From NCBI RefSeq assembly GCF_000972845.2, contig NC_040027.1:15855803-15919802 (forward strand): a stretch of 64,000 bases of DNA. Reading direction: 5' to 3'. Made by a program: the position numbers and the translations under genes. Within the stretch, counting starts at the first letter, position 1; each line of letters starts with the position of its first letter. A model generated the notes under the pieces. It saw only the letters and a list, made by a program, of their open reading frames with translations, was not told the origin of the DNA and made no database searches. The DNA is from Larimichthys crocea. Its lineage: Eukaryota > Chordata > Actinopteri > Sciaenidae. Shown here in pieces: positions 37,840-51,400 of the stretch.

Positions 37840-37950
37840 TCATTATTTTCTTATTGTTAGAGTTGACGATTGATGCATTTTAGCTTATGTAAAGTACTTC
37901 GTAAATTGTAATTCCGAAAGGTGCTATACAAATGCAGATTATTATTAATA
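37840..37950 (+). repeat. Retroelement 3'-tail-like sequence
   Basis: TAAAGTACTTCGTAAATTGT, AAAGGTGCTATACAAATGCA and ATTATTATTA resemble the conserved 3' tail of fish retroelements. No coding part adjoins. Confidence 0.35.
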
Positions 37951-40379
37951 AGCTCTGCTGTGCATGAATGAGGAGCCACTCGTGCTCATTTGAAGAGGTG
38001 CAGTTAATCAGGAGTTGGGCAAAGAGGGATGGAGGAATGAAAGGAAGGAAGAAAGGACGAGGGAATAAGAGCAAGGACGAGACAGTGCTTGTTCCAATGT
38101 TATCGCCGTGGAGCTGAAAAGTGCTGTCAATTACAGTGAAGTGTTTCACTGCACAGCGTGCACGCACGCCTTTACCGAAACCCACACATAGTGCATTATG
38201 TGCTTTTAGTGCTGATGGCGGACTAAGTATTTTTTGCTTTAATTCTTCAATTTTAAATCAATATGACAGTCCAAACAGCAAAAGCAAAGCGACGAGAGAA
38301 AGAAACTGTGTTCTACATGATGCTGACCAGGCTCCACCATACAGTACAAAGCGGGAGTGACATTGCTGAGCGCCCTGATGGTGCAGAGTGGGAATAAGCT
38401 TCAGGGCTGCCCAGAACTATATAGAAACCTATTACTTACATCTTAAAGCCACACGGGTCTCTCTTATTTATTCAACGCGCCAACCCACCCACAAGCCTGC
38501 AGCCAGCACAGCTAGGCTACCCTGTTAAAGATTTGGCTTGAAGCGGAGTATCACCCATTCCTTTTTGTAAGACACATTAACTTGTTCGCTGTGGTCAGAA
38601 AAGGTGAGCTCATCCTACAGTACATGTGAATAAAAAAGGGCAAGAGCGAGAGATAGAGAGAGAAAGATACTGTACCGACAAAAGGGACAAAGGGAAGGGG
38701 GCAAGGGAGAGGGAAAGTAGCGAAGGAGAGACGGAGAGAAAGAGATTCTCCTGAAAAATGAGATGACAGAAAGCTTTTTACGTGCAGGAAGGGTGGCCAG
38801 GCAATTTTCAAATGTCTGAGGCTTCTCATTTGCCGGGGCTTGCAAAGCCACTTTTATACGGTGGCAAATGTTAAACTTGTTCTGGGCACATCAAGGTCCC
38901 CTTGGCCGCCTGCTTGTCTTCGCCTGGAATATAAATGTGGCTTGAGACGAGTGAACAGGGAAAAAATAGTTTCGACACCTTGTACACAAGGGTTTAAAAA
39001 AGGCAAAGTGGTGAATACCTTCAGGGTCCATGTGGACAAAAGACTTGGTCTTGGTCCACGCATACGTTTATGTGGATTTGGGTAAAGGACAAATGTCTGA
39101 ATTCTTTTGCTTTTCTTTCTGGTCCCATGACAGCATTGAACAGTGGTTAAACATTTTAAGGCTGTGACTGATGATTATTGTTCTAAACTATTAATTATAT
39201 CAAATAATGTTTTGATTAGTGAATTTATTCCTTAATATATAAATGATGAAAAGGCGTAAAATGTTAATTTAAGGCAAAACTCAGTTAAGCAGGATCCTCA
39301 CTCACGTAGTCTCAGCTGAATCCAGGGAATGTTTGACAATTCTGTCTGAAAGGTAATTAGTTTAAATCGACTCTATGACATTTAAATTAAAATTTTAATG
39401 CCTCTTGTTTTCTAAATCAAAGCAAAGCAGGATGTGTCTGAGGACAAAAACAATGTGTAATTTTAATTACGATGCTTATAATCATAAAAATTGAAATTAA
39501 ATCACGTAAAGACGGAGACTGTGACTAAATAAAGGCAAATCTGTCTCACCTGTGGCTGTTAAAGCTGGACTGATACAAGTACAGGGGGCGTGACAACATG
39601 ATATATTGGTGCCGTCTGTTTTGCGGTTGTTTCTTAATCAATATTCACACACACTCTATAAGACACACAATACAACATAAGGACATTACATAATGATTCT
39701 TCCTATGACAGCCCCTGGCATTATAGATCAGCTATGGCCACCCATTGCCACATACGCCACCTCGAACATAACCTATATGCAGTTGTGCACAGCTGTGGTG
39801 AAAGGATGTTATCGGTTCATTACAGAAAGTCTGGGAGCAGCACATATTTCACTGGGAAGGCTGCCAGTTTTTTTTTTTCCCCTCTCTGCACCTCTCTCAC
39901 ACTCTTATTCTCGATTCTCTACATTGTTTCTTTTCTCTGACGCTCCTCTCCAGCCTGTACATCTCTGTATTTCAACTCTCTCTTTGCTTTACTGTCTCCC
40001 TCTCTGTGTTTTTGTCTGTCGGCAGTATCCAGGGATGTATGGGATACAGTAAATCCTGGCTGTTGACTGCAGGCTGTAAAGACTACTCAGTTAATCAAAG
40101 TCAGCAGTGCGGGGACACTGAATCATGCCGGGTCAAAGGCCTGGGAGCCGGTCAGTAAACCAGCACTATCAGCCCTGCACCAGACCCCCATCACCTATCA
40201 GAATAAATACAATGGTAGCCTATCAGCGGGATTGTACCATGCATGTAGTATCATGTGTTGGGTTGAGCTTGGAGTACAGAGAAGGCTGAAGTGATAAATA
40301 CTTTGATTTATTGTCTTTTACATTGTGGTATTCTGTTGTCCAAATGAATGATTTAAGATAAAGTGTCATTTACAAAAAT

Positions 40380-40510
40380 GTTACCAAAGACAGCAGCCGT
40401 TATCCTCTGGGGAACGTGAATATCTTTACAAACTTAAATAGCAATCCATCCAATAGTTGTTGAGATATTTCATTGTGGTGGACCCACCAGAAATTGACGC
40501 TGAAACTGTG
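40380..40510 (+). repeat. Fish interspersed repeat fragment
   Basis: Contains CTCTGGGGAACGTGAATAT and GCAATCCATCCAATAGTTGT then TGAGATATTTCA and GTGGTGGACC, wording found repeatedly in teleost genomes and again, more diverged, at 52810-53780. Class uncertain. Confidence 0.55.
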
Positions 40511-41061
40511 TTTTTATCCATTAACACATGCAGGATGATACATGATGGACCAATGAACCCAGAGCAAAAAGGTTAACATCTATCACAGATCTAATCACAC
40601 AGCCGCAGTAATGGGAATATATCATGCATGAGCTAAAAACAGCAAATAATCCTTCCTGCCACATTCCCTCCCTGTCCTCGTTCATCCACCCCACTCGTCA
40701 TGCCATCCAGCCACACCGAGAGGCCAGACTAATTAACAGAGTGATAAGAGACGGCCGTCGTTTAGGGAACTCATCTAATCTTCTTTTGTATTTTACCAGG
40801 TAAGTTAAGAGGCAGTCAGGGAGATGAGTGAGGGACTGGAGGGTCAAACGAGAAAGAGGGAGGCATGTATTCAGAGACTATATGACACCCAGACAGTGTG
40901 TGTTTGTGTGTCTTTTCCCCCTCCCGTCCAATATCTCAGCTCTTCAAGTTCCAAATTCCATCCAATCCACTTATATTGCTCATTAAATCATCTCACAAGC
41001 AGACTACACACTGTGAAGCATATGCGTCTGTGGCCTCAGTGTCCTTAACACACATGCACAT

Positions 41062-41226
41062 GCACACACACACACACACACACACAAACCGAGTGGCAGG
41101 AAGGGGGGCTAGGGTAATTTGCAGCTTTGATGTGCAGTTAAATCAGTCTGCATCTCATCACAATCACACAGTCAGTGACTGCCAGGTACAGACATCCATC
41201 TGAAGCACCTTGGAGGACACATGCAC

Positions 41227-41263
<37 letters not shown>

Positions 41264-41466
41264 TCATCACAGGGATGCAGACAGACAGATGGTATGTTTG
41301 TATCATGTCCATGTTCTCATCCAGCACTGCAGTTACCTGAGAGGGAGCTTCTGAGCCAGCAAAGACCCAGACAGTCTGGACTGTGTCCTGTTACCTTCAG
41401 TGTAACAGCTACTGGCTAACACCTAACCAGTCTGGCTCAAAGAACACACACACACACACACACACA
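41062..41466. repeat. Three (CA)n microsatellites in 400 bases
   Basis: CA tracts at 41062-41086, 41230-41259 and 41443-41466. Confidence 0.95.
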
Positions 41467-41934
41467 AAAGAAATAAATAAATAAAAGAAAGAAAGTTTGA
41501 CTAAAACAATTAAGTGCTAAACTTAAAGACAAAAAAAGTGAAAACAACAAACCATGAACGGAAAATCGAGAACAACCTCTGGATTCCACCGGGCTCCTTC
41601 CCCAGTGTTTTGCCCACCAGACTTTGTTAACTTGCTCAGATTTGCTCATATTTTTTGCTACATAGTTTCCATAAATAAATAGTTTCCATTTTGTCTGCGT
41701 TTACGATCCAAAGTCTGCACAGGGTGTTTCATTTTGACTTCCCGTCAGCTTGATCTACTCGATACTTGACGCGGCTGGTCGCAGCATCCGTCAAGAATAA
41801 ACCAGCTTCTGAAACATGCCACTGTGCTTCTGGTGGAATCCCACTTACTGTCTCGAATGGGCGCGATCAGCTCAGTCGGCCACATCGCAGTCATGCCCGG
41901 TGGAATCGAGACACAACGGTCTACAGCAACGTCT

Positions 41935-42115
41935 GAGCTAAATGCTAACGTAAAAAATATATAATAAATATAATAAATTTAATTTTTATAATAATTTTTT
42001 TGCCATGTTTACTGTCTTAGTTTAGTGTATTAGCACGCCAACTTTTGCTGAGTAGCACCGAAGACAAAGTATACATTCCAGTAGTTTTGCAGATATTTAG
42101 TCATTAATGTTAAAT
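41935..42115 (+). repeat. Fish interspersed repeat fragment with AT-rich insertion
   Basis: TTTACTGTCTTAGTTTAG, TTAGCACGCCAACTTTTGCT and AGTAGTTTTGCAGATATTTA resemble a common teleost repeat with runs of GCTAAC. A 60-base A/T-only stretch lies within. Identity by memory of wording only. Confidence 0.45.
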
Positions 42116-43640
42116 AAAAATGTTTCCAATTAATCCTGAAGGAGACATTAAGTGTCTCTACAAAATGAAGTGGAGCCTATAAAAATGTAAGAGTATGCGT
42201 TAGAATATAAGAATATACCCACAGCTTGTGAAAAATTAATGAGGAGTGTCTGACATTGTTTCAAAAAGCATCCTATCTATTCGTTTAATATAAACTTGTC
42301 CTTGTGCTTTATAAAACACAATTTGTTAACACTGAAGGTTTGTAACGAGTTAGAAGTGTGAGATGAACTTTGAAGAGGCAATGTCAGTGCATAAGAAAGT
42401 TTCATTCTATCTTTCAATCATAGACTTAGTTATATGGGATGATTTAATCTGCAGTAATACATCATTATTATACAGCTCTGTTCTCTACCACACAATTCAT
42501 ACTGACTAGATCTTAATATACATTGAATAAATGAGTGAACCGTGGGTAGTCAGATGTGACTGAAGGATTTCCGAGCTGGAAAGGCAGAGTGGAGGTAATC
42601 TCAGGCTATTAATGGAGCTAAAGAGGAGAGACAACTGATTTACCAGGTAAAAAGTCTGACAGACAAATAAAGAGAAAAATGAGTGACAGCGAGGTTAATG
42701 TGGTTGTGACGGAAAGGGCATGGAAAGAAGCTGAAATTTGGAGAAAGAAAAAGGTGGTTTTAAAACTGATGAGAAACAGAGACAAGATGAGGGGCGTCAA
42801 AGTATGCTGAATAAATTGAGCAGAAATTGGAAATGGAGCATGCTGCAGCCGGACAAAAATGAAAAAAATCTGATTTTGTCAGGGGTAGACGTGGAGAGCA
42901 AAGAAACAGCGTGAAGGAGAAAGACACTGTGTTGTGATAACCGTGCAGGAAAAAAGAACTCGTGTGAGGAATGAAAGAGGAAAAAATCAAATGCTCAAAG
43001 CACCAAAAGAAAGAAACTGGGGAGGGGGAGAGGTTGAATAGAAAGGTGGCATGCTGATAATGGCAGCAGATTCAGCGTGCTCTATACTTATTAAATAATA
43101 ACGCTTAGAATGGCTAATGAGTTGTGAAAATCTGCAGATGTTTCCAGTATCCTGTTAGGAGCGCCGAAACATTGAGAGTGCTGCTACAGTGTAAATAAGG
43201 ATTGCGAAGGAAGGTGTGAGACACCGTTGGGAGTGGAGCCATGGGAGATGCAGAGAAAAGGAACGACTGCGGGGAGAGTTAAGACCTTGGTGAAAAAGAA
43301 GATAACAGGAAAGACTAAGGAAGGGAAAGAGAGATGGAGAGGCTGGCAGGGGTTTTGGTGGTGGAGACTGGCTATTTCCAGCTTTATTGCAGAGCGACGC
43401 GGTCTGGTCTTAGTCCGAGCACGATCTCCAGGTCTGAGATGGAGACAGACTGGGATCCCCTAGGTATATCGATTCTCAGACACACTCATTTGGGAGAATC
43501 AGAATTGATGAGACCTGCCTAAGGCCAAGGTTTATTTACTTATTTATCTCTGGCCGCGGCCCCATCTGTCTGAGAATATGAGGCTACCTACTGAGACCCA
43601 GCAGCTCCAAATGTCCAGGCATGACAACTAATTTGAGGGC

Positions 43641-43650
43641 ATGTGTTTGT

Positions 43651-43681
<31 letters not shown>
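43641..43681. repeat. (TG)n microsatellite
   Basis: Slightly interrupted TG tract in intron 1. Confidence 0.95.
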
Positions 43682-44244
43682 CGGGGGGATGAGATACTGA
43701 GCATGCAGCAGGCCACCTACACCGTGCACTCCCTCCATAAATCAAGACAGGGGCGGTCAACACAAATTGACATTTCACAGAGGGGCGTAGTTTCATTTGA
43801 GGTGCGCTTGATGGTTAGAGTTTTAGGCTGTTTTTTTTTCTGCGATGTCATTATGAGTCAGTCAGCCTGCCACCAGAGGGATTCATTTAAAACAGACCAT
43901 TTTCTTTACTCCCTGCTGCAAAGTTTACAGTCTTTAAATTACACCCTGTCATCATTTTATTTTTTCAATCAACACTGTGATTTCCGGAGGCTTCTTCTTC
44001 ACATTTTGACACTTTCTCAACACTATGTGAAAAATCTAAATTTATGTGAGATACATGTACGTGTACGTGTATACATGTTACACTTTCTTTCTAAGGGAAT
44101 TGTAATTTACACTATTATACTGTATTAATTAAACAAATGAGCTATAAATGTGTTAATTACTAAGCTTTAGAGGTGTTAGTATGTAGATTTTGTTACTGTT
44201 GAACAGAGACATACTTGCATTTCCTCCTGTCTTACTCTTTATTC

Positions 44245-44370
44245 TAGATGGAACATAAACTATCCGGCTCCTGGCTTTAGTCTTATATTTGATGGACAGA
44301 CATCAGATCAAGCATCTCATCTAAATCTCTGCCAGAAAGTGAAATAGAAAATGTCAAACTATTGCTTTAG
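44245..44370 (+). repeat. Fish interspersed repeat fragment (copy A)
   Basis: AACTATCCGGCTCCTGGCTT, ATATTTGATGGACAGACAT, CTCATCTAAATCTCTGCCAG and AAATGTCAAACTAT are collinear with parts of 51265-51400. Known-looking teleost repeat, class unknown. Confidence 0.5.
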
Positions 44371-47154
44371 GCTCTTGCTGTTATGTGGTGACAAGAAAGG
44401 CAAAGAAATATTAGCCACCATTCAAGGTAAATACGTGTTTCTAAGCATTCTGTGTCGTCGTTTTCCTTCAATAAAATTCCTCATATCTCACAGCCAGACA
44501 GCGTGTTCCTCCACAACGTGCTATCTCTCGCTCAGCCTTTCCAGTCTTCCCCTCCCCTCGTCGCCGCCCCAATCTTGTAAACTACAAAGAGGGCCTGATA
44601 ATTGGATTTCAACAGACAGTTCAAACGGTGGCATAAAATAATTAGCGACAAACCTCTGAAATAATCTCAGGCATGGCGATCATCTCTTTGGTCCCGGTAG
44701 GTCTTTGTGGGAGTGTGACGGGGGAAAATGCATGATATTGTTTTTTTTACGCGATTCTAAGCTTTTTCTTGCACGGCCTGTGACGAACGTGTGACGTGAT
44801 GAATCACCAGGCACGCTTGTGTTTGCCTGACTGAGTCGTGTTCGTGGAGTTTGTGTGTGCATTCATTTTATGTTTGCTTTCTGATCTGGACATACGTATG
44901 TGTGTGTGTGTAGGCAGTGATGAGAAGCCCTTGGAGTGTGAACCAGATGTAGCAGCGCATCGACCCCCCCTTCCCCCCAATCCCTTGAGATAGGAACAAA
45001 GAGGCCAGACTCCATCAGACAGGCCTTTGATCAGCTCAGCTCGATCGTGTTCCTATCGGTAATTGACAGCCCTCGGATCACGGATGCTTCCCCTGCAACA
45101 TGCACACAAAACATCTTAATGTCCTCCGATATATCCTATGGCCTTTGTATTTCATGTACACAGGAGGCAGTTGCCCGCAGTATGGCCATTAAAACATCTA
45201 AAAGGTTTTGCATTGCAGTAAAGAATCCATATTTTATGTCACGTCTATGTTTACGTACTGTCGCATTTCGCATGAAACTCATGAAGAGTTCAGGGTAAAG
45301 GACAAGGCTGTGCAGTGCTACACACTCCTCTTTCTGCACAATCACCCAAGTGGCCTTATCACCTGAGTTAATGTAATGAAACAGATTAGTACCTGCAGCC
45401 TAACACTTGACCAGAGAAAATTAGAGCCAGCCATAAAGTGCTTATTCATCGGCCGCTGAATCCACCTTCAGAAGAAAAGTCAGGAGAAGAATTAAAGCTC
45501 TCCAGCCTGAATGTAAAGTAATAAGGTGATTTAGTTTCTACTGCTGCTTTATTGGAAGCAAATTAACCTGCTTTACAGCGGAGAACAGTGTTAGCAGCCT
45601 GTAAATTTGATCACATTTATTATATTTTGTCCTGCTCAAGAGAAGAAGAAGGAGCGGAAATTCTCGCTCTGTGAGCTGACTAAACGACAATGATATCGGC
45701 ATCGCAGAGCTACAGTGACGGCATGTTTTCCCACTTTGCACCATATGAACACATACAGACACATGTGCAAGAGAGAAGGTTCCTAATTTATAACAATATA
45801 AACCAAACAAATGAATAACACCAAACTGTGTTAAGTGTGTATTACAGTGACTCATTTTGAATTCAGCATTATGACAAGCTGCCATTTATGCTCCTAATCT
45901 TGTTTGATAATAGCTTAATGGTCCTTATTGTTGTTCCACAGTATTGGAGCTGGAGTGTAAAGCTATTAGCCCGTCATATATCAAGCCCTCAGTGTCATGT
46001 GTAATGGTTAAGTGTTTTGAACCAACTAGCTCATGGCAGCATGAATCTTCCTGAAGGCTGGTGATTATTAATGACAGTGGCAGCGCAGAGCAGCCACCTT
46101 CAATCACACCGCAGGTAAATCCTGCCCCCGCAACAAAGACGATGGCGGGGAAGCGCCCTTTAATTCCTTTTTGCCGGGAATTAATCAGCCCCGTTTTTAA
46201 TTTCTCACCCGGCCGACGTTAAGGCCTTTCCTGTGTGATACTCTAAATAAGAGATTAGACACCACATGGGCACACATATACATAGATACAAATACACGCA
46301 CACACTATTGATGACAAACGAGGATGCAAGGACTCATTTGAATATCAGAGAGAAAGCGTGCTGGCGTGCCAACCTAACCTCCTCCAGCCTGTACAGTAAT
46401 TACTCAGCACTAGGAGGAGAAGATGAAACACAGGGTTTATGAAACATCAAAGGAGGCATGTTTGAAGACAATGAGAGCAGGTGAAGGAGCTTGAGGAGCC
46501 GTATGAAAGGAAAGAAGAAGCAAGAGTGGAGAGCCGGAGGAGGAAGTAAAGAAGGCGAGGCCGAAGCGGACAGAAGTTGGAGGTGATTTAGGAGAGAGGC
46601 GGCGTGTGAAGTTAACACCATCTTTCTCCTCTTTATCGGGCTAACCTGATGGGACAGAGATGCAGAGCAGTTTCCTTAGACCATCTGTTACATGAAAACC
46701 CAATTGTACACAGCAGCCATAGACAGAGAGCCTAGGAGCAACCGATTTCTCTGGATGACGCCGTACTTATTAGGTTGTTTAAATTAGCCTCCCCCTCCTT
46801 CTTTATCTGTATTTCTTCTCCTTATCTCCTGAAGTTATTATACTCAAATATCTCTTCTTGTGTAATAGTCCGTCTTGCTTCAATATATATTTTTCAACTT
46901 GTAATCGCCCTCCAAAATGACCCACGTCACTGTCTCTGATCTGTCCCCTCTGGTGTTTAGATCTATATGACAAGATAGGTCCCTCGGTTACTGCCTTCCA
47001 TAATGGCCATTACAAAACTATTCACAGGAGAGTTTCATCGAGTAACTACAAATACAACTACTAAAGTGGTGCTGGTAAAATGAATCTCTCAAGGATGTGA
47101 ATAGTTTAACAAAGACTTTACCTCCACATCTGGCTGTTTATTATGCAGTGCTTA

Positions 47155-47830
47155 AAGCCCTATTGTGTAATATTCTACCATTAAGTCATTCGATGCTACA
47201 CTCACATAAAATCAGGTGAACGGTGTCTCTGTCATTCCCATTCCCGCCCCAGCTCTACGTAATGAACTGTGCTCCAGGTAAGATCACCCACGAGGACTAT
47301 GTAACATATTACGGCCCACACCACCAACCAGCTATTTCACTTTTTTTGGTGACATTGGATCATATTTTATGGAGAAAATGTTTTTCTGCTTTCCCTCCGA
47401 TGTCCTCCGGCTACTGTGCAATCAACTCTCTGTGATTTACAGAGTTTACAGTAAAGTAAACTGCTGCAAACTATAGCTGATTTTAGGTCATGTTAGCTCA
47501 GTTTATTAGCCCCAGTGGAGTGTTAGTGTTTGTACCACAGGCATTTTCGACCACCGGGAAGAGGAGGAGGTTTTTTTTTAGGCCCGGGGCGGGGAGGAAT
47601 GCTGACATTGAGCGGAGACGGTGTTGTGCCAGAACAACAGCTGGGCAAGAGGTAATACAACAGGGCATGGCAGCCTCTATGGACACGACTGCAGAGGCGA
47701 AGGAAGCAAGAAGAGAAAAGAAAAGAGTGACCAAACACTTTTAGTCGGTGGCGAGAGCTTCCTGTCTGCTATGTCATGTGTTGTTGCACTTACTCAAGTG
47801 CTTGGCTCGATAGTTTTTGATTGGAAGTAA
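47155..47830. repeat. Interspersed repeat, copy 2
   Basis: Second copy of the repeat at 13670-14310, same orientation. It ends next to a (GATA)n tract. The left side starts near CCCTATTGTGTAAT, matched by ACATTGTGTAAC in copy 1. No intact coding region. Blocks such as AGCTGGGCAAGAGGTAAT are familiar from fish genomic repeats. Confidence 0.7.
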
Positions 47831-47844
47831 CATAAGTTATGATT

Positions 47845-47903
<59 letters not shown>
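47845..47903. repeat. (GATA)n microsatellite
   Basis: 59 bases, almost 15 perfect units, next to the end of repeat copy 2. Confidence 0.98.
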
Positions 47904-47976
47904 GACAAGTGACAACATAAGAATAAAAATATACTATAAAGCAAACTATACATAATAAAACATCAAAAAAGCAATA

Positions 47977-48038
47977 GTAAATACGATAAAATAAAATATA
48001 TTGTACAGTAAATACGATAAAATAAAATATATTGTACA
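47977..48038. repeat. Perfect tandem duplication of 31 bases
   Basis: The unit starts GTAAATACGATAAAATAAAA and ends ATTGTACA; the two copies (47977-48007 and 48008-48038) are identical. Confidence 0.95.
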
Positions 48039-48333
48039 GTGCATGTATACAGCTGTCCATACTTCGCTTTGCTATATATGCTTCTATACGTGGGTGTACA
48101 ACAAGTAGTTTTTGCTGTTCTTTCTCTTCATCTTGACTATTTTCTTTTATCCAGTCCTCCCCTCCTCTCTTCTCTGCCTCTCTTTTTCTCTCTCTCTCTC
48201 TCTCTCTCCATCCATCCATCCAATTTCCTGCCCCCTTCTGCCCTCTCTCTGTGGGAGCACTGATGAGTGTCTTGGCAGAAGCAGACCCAGGGAAGGTCTC
48301 ACTCCAGGGGCCTGTCAGAATATCCCTCAATGG

Positions 48334-48334
<1 letters not shown>

Positions 48335-48379
<45 letters not shown>

Positions 48380-48398
48380 ACACACACACACACACACA
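48335..48398. repeat. (CA)n microsatellite, long
   Basis: 64 bases with one G interruption at 48375. A CT tract with CCAT units lies nearby at 48186-48222. Confidence 0.98.
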
Positions 48399-50399
48399 GA
48401 CTCACAGTTACCACACACGAACTACCATACCGATATACTACAGTCAATATGGGCTGCATGATGAATTAATATTGCTTTCTTGGAGCAATATTACTTATTT
48501 CCTGAGCGCAATTGAATTTGATTCATTGCTAGTTCATGTGCTGTTTAAAAAAACAACACAGTCGATACTTTTCTTCACCTCCTTCCTCTCTCCATCCCCC
48601 CCTCTTTCTCTTTGAGACCCTGCAGGTGTCAGCCCTCAGTTCCAACTCAACACTTAATGACTAAATTGGAGGAATTAATTACCCTGATCGGTGATGTTAA
48701 CCTCCACCTCTTCCACCTGGACTCTTTGGCGGTGCAAACAAACTGGCTGATTCATACTGTAGCCTTGTAACCTGCGTACTATTTATCCCCAATACTGCAG
48801 CAGTACTCCAAGCACTGTTCAGACAGACCTCACAAAAATGAATCCAAAGATAGGAAGAGCGTGTGATATATGAAGAGAGAGAGAGAGGGTTCAGATATGG
48901 GTCTGGTATTGATATATAGATAAAATATTAAAATATGCACAAATCTGGATCAACCTTGAATTTTATAGGCTAGAATAACCTCTCCTTTCCTCTCTTCTCA
49001 TCTCCTCTTCCCTGACCTCTCTCTCGGCTCATTCCCCTTCATCTCTCAGGCACCTGCAGCAGTTTGTCAGACCGCTTTGGCTAATTACACATCTCATCAC
49101 AACCGCACACAGCCAAAGGCTCTCAGCAGTCCTCGTGCATTACCACTGTAGTGGGACTTCAGCGGGCATGATCTGCTTTTCTGACAGAGCAGTGATGCAT
49201 CAACTAATAGGTCCCACTACAACAACTGAGGTGAATTACAGACGTGGTCTTCAAGAAAATAGAACCAGCTTTTTACATTTCGCAAGCAATGACGGGTTAA
49301 ATATCGGCGCAGTATTTGTGAATATGCATTTATCGGTGCAGCCTGCTCTCTTCCTCTATCTCTATCTCTCTCTCTGGTAACCTGCCGTCGCCCATCAGGC
49401 CCTGATGGATGCTGTCCTGTCAGTGCAGCCAACTGTTCAAGCAACGACTGCCTCTCACCCCTCCATTCCTTGCCGTTCCCCAGATGCAGTGCTGGCAGCC
49501 CAGGGACACATTTAGATTATAATGACTGCTTCCCACATGTTCAATTAATTGTCAATAAATGACTGTGAAGATTCTCAGTCCTTCGGGTTATAGAATATCG
49601 AGAAAACAGAAGGCGCAGCTTTTGGATGAGTGGTCAAGTATTTCAGAGCAAACTGCTAGTTCAGCTGCTTTTAAATTTGCATTTCCTAAAGCGTTTTCTC
49701 TCGTGTTTATCCTCCTCTACCTCTGGAGAATTGGCTGGAGGTAAAGAGGGACTCAGAGGAGGAGCAGGTGATGCCCAAAGGAGTGGGGAAAAAAAAAAAT
49801 CACATCACAAAGAAGCTGGAAAAATTTTCCAGGCTGCGGTGTGGATAACATGTGCCTGATAGCAGTTCAGGCTCGATACATTCTGCAGACCCTTCGCACG
49901 TGATAAACTGAAGAGATCAGCTCACAACAGAAAGACAGAGACGGCATTTTGGTACAAGGTATTGGTAGTGCTGCTCAGGGAGCCTTTTCTCTGTAACCCC
50001 TCTTGTGTGTTGCACTGTTAAACGCTCCTTCTTGTACAAGAATAATAAATTCAACTTAAACTTTGATACTTTGAATCCAGTCCTCTTTATTTAAGGGTTC
50101 TTCTTAAATATTATCGTAACAAGATCAATGTGTCACAATCAAGCCAATGTGAAAATGTTAAAGAAAAAGTGTAGTTCCTCGAGAAGCCGCTTGAGACAAG
50201 CTGCAGAAGTGGCCATATTAAAATGTCCAACTTCACAGCAGCAGTTAACATGTTTACAGCCTGGTTCAGGTTCTGGTCTCTGTAGCTTATTTACCTGTCC
50301 ATGACAACTGTGTGGGGGGTGAAATTTTTTTTTTACTCACCCATTGAAATTATATTAAGGCTTAAAGTTTTGCATAATTAACAGTGTGACCACTTGATT

Positions 50400-50620
50400 G
50401 ACAGGTAAGTGTCATTACAGATTACTTATTAGAGCGCCCAGGTGCCAAGGTCCGTCGAAGATGCACGTCTTTGCCAATATTTGGATTAGATACATTAGAT
50501 ACATTAGATACATGGCACCATCCAGAGCTGCCTATTACAGCGCTTCGGAAACCTACGGGTGACGTCATACAGGCTCTGTCCATTCTTTGGCCATGATGTT
50601 GAGAGACACGTGAAAGTAGA
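50400..50620 (+). repeat. Possible interspersed repeat with 9-base tandem
   Basis: Three tandem copies of ATTAGATAC at 50485-50511, followed by TACGGGTGACGTCATA and GTCCATTCTTT, a phrase I associate with a dispersed teleost repeat. Boundaries are not seen. Confidence 0.35.
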
Positions 50621-51264
50621 AGGAACGAAATGCTATGTCAAAAGGACTGTGCGATATATTAAAAGGACTTTGATGAAGACACTTTCATGTTCTTACCAAG
50701 AGTTAGATGAGAAGATTTCTGTCTGTTAAATAATAAATAATTATCTATCTCAGTGGCAGAGATAGGCCTTTATTTAGACCTTATATCACAGACAGGCTTT
50801 TATTCCTAATTTCACCTTCAAAACATCCTCCATGTTTACCTGTTGTCTTGATAAATTCAGTGTTATGTACACAGCGCTAATCCCGTCAATACTACGGCGT
50901 CACGGCCTAACAGAAATGCCATTTTCATTCACCAATTAGTTCTAATCCCTTTACTTTTCTGTTCTGAGCTGCCGTCGATAAGGCTGAACACGTCCTGCAG
51001 ATTGTTCACATTAAAAGTATTCCAACCTTTCTATTATTCGAGGGCTTTTAATCTGAAAAAATCTACAAGAAGATCAGGAGAAACAGCAAAGTGGAAAACT
51101 AGAATTAACAGGTGATGAAATGAGTGTTTCTGTTTAGAAAAGAGCAGCGGAGTGGTATGACTGTTGTCGTAATGATGGAATTAGGATATACATTATGATC
51201 ATTTACAAAACTGCCTGTGAAGCTACAACCATAACTTCTCTTTTCTTCTCTTCCCTTTGAACAG

Positions 51265-51400
51265 ACTGGTTGTTTCCCCTTGTTTCCAGTCTTTATGCTA
51301 AGATAAACTAACTGGCTGTAGCTTCATATTTAGTGTACATACATTAAAGTCGTATAGATTCTCATCAAACTCTCAGAATGAGAAGCAGTAATCAGCGTAA
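51265..51400 (+). repeat. Fish interspersed repeat fragment (copy B)
   Basis: Reads CTTGTTTCCAGTCTTTATGC, AACTAACTGGCTGTAGCTTC and CTCATCAAACTCTCAG. Same family and orientation as 44245-44370, diverged. Confidence 0.5.

Noticed and set aside
43643..44128. 161-residue plus-strand frame
   Set aside because: Begins in a TG microsatellite and has no recognisable domain.
47794..48459. 221-residue minus-strand open frame
   Set aside because: Made of CA and GATA microsatellite translation (CVCVCV, IYLSIYLS) without any domain.
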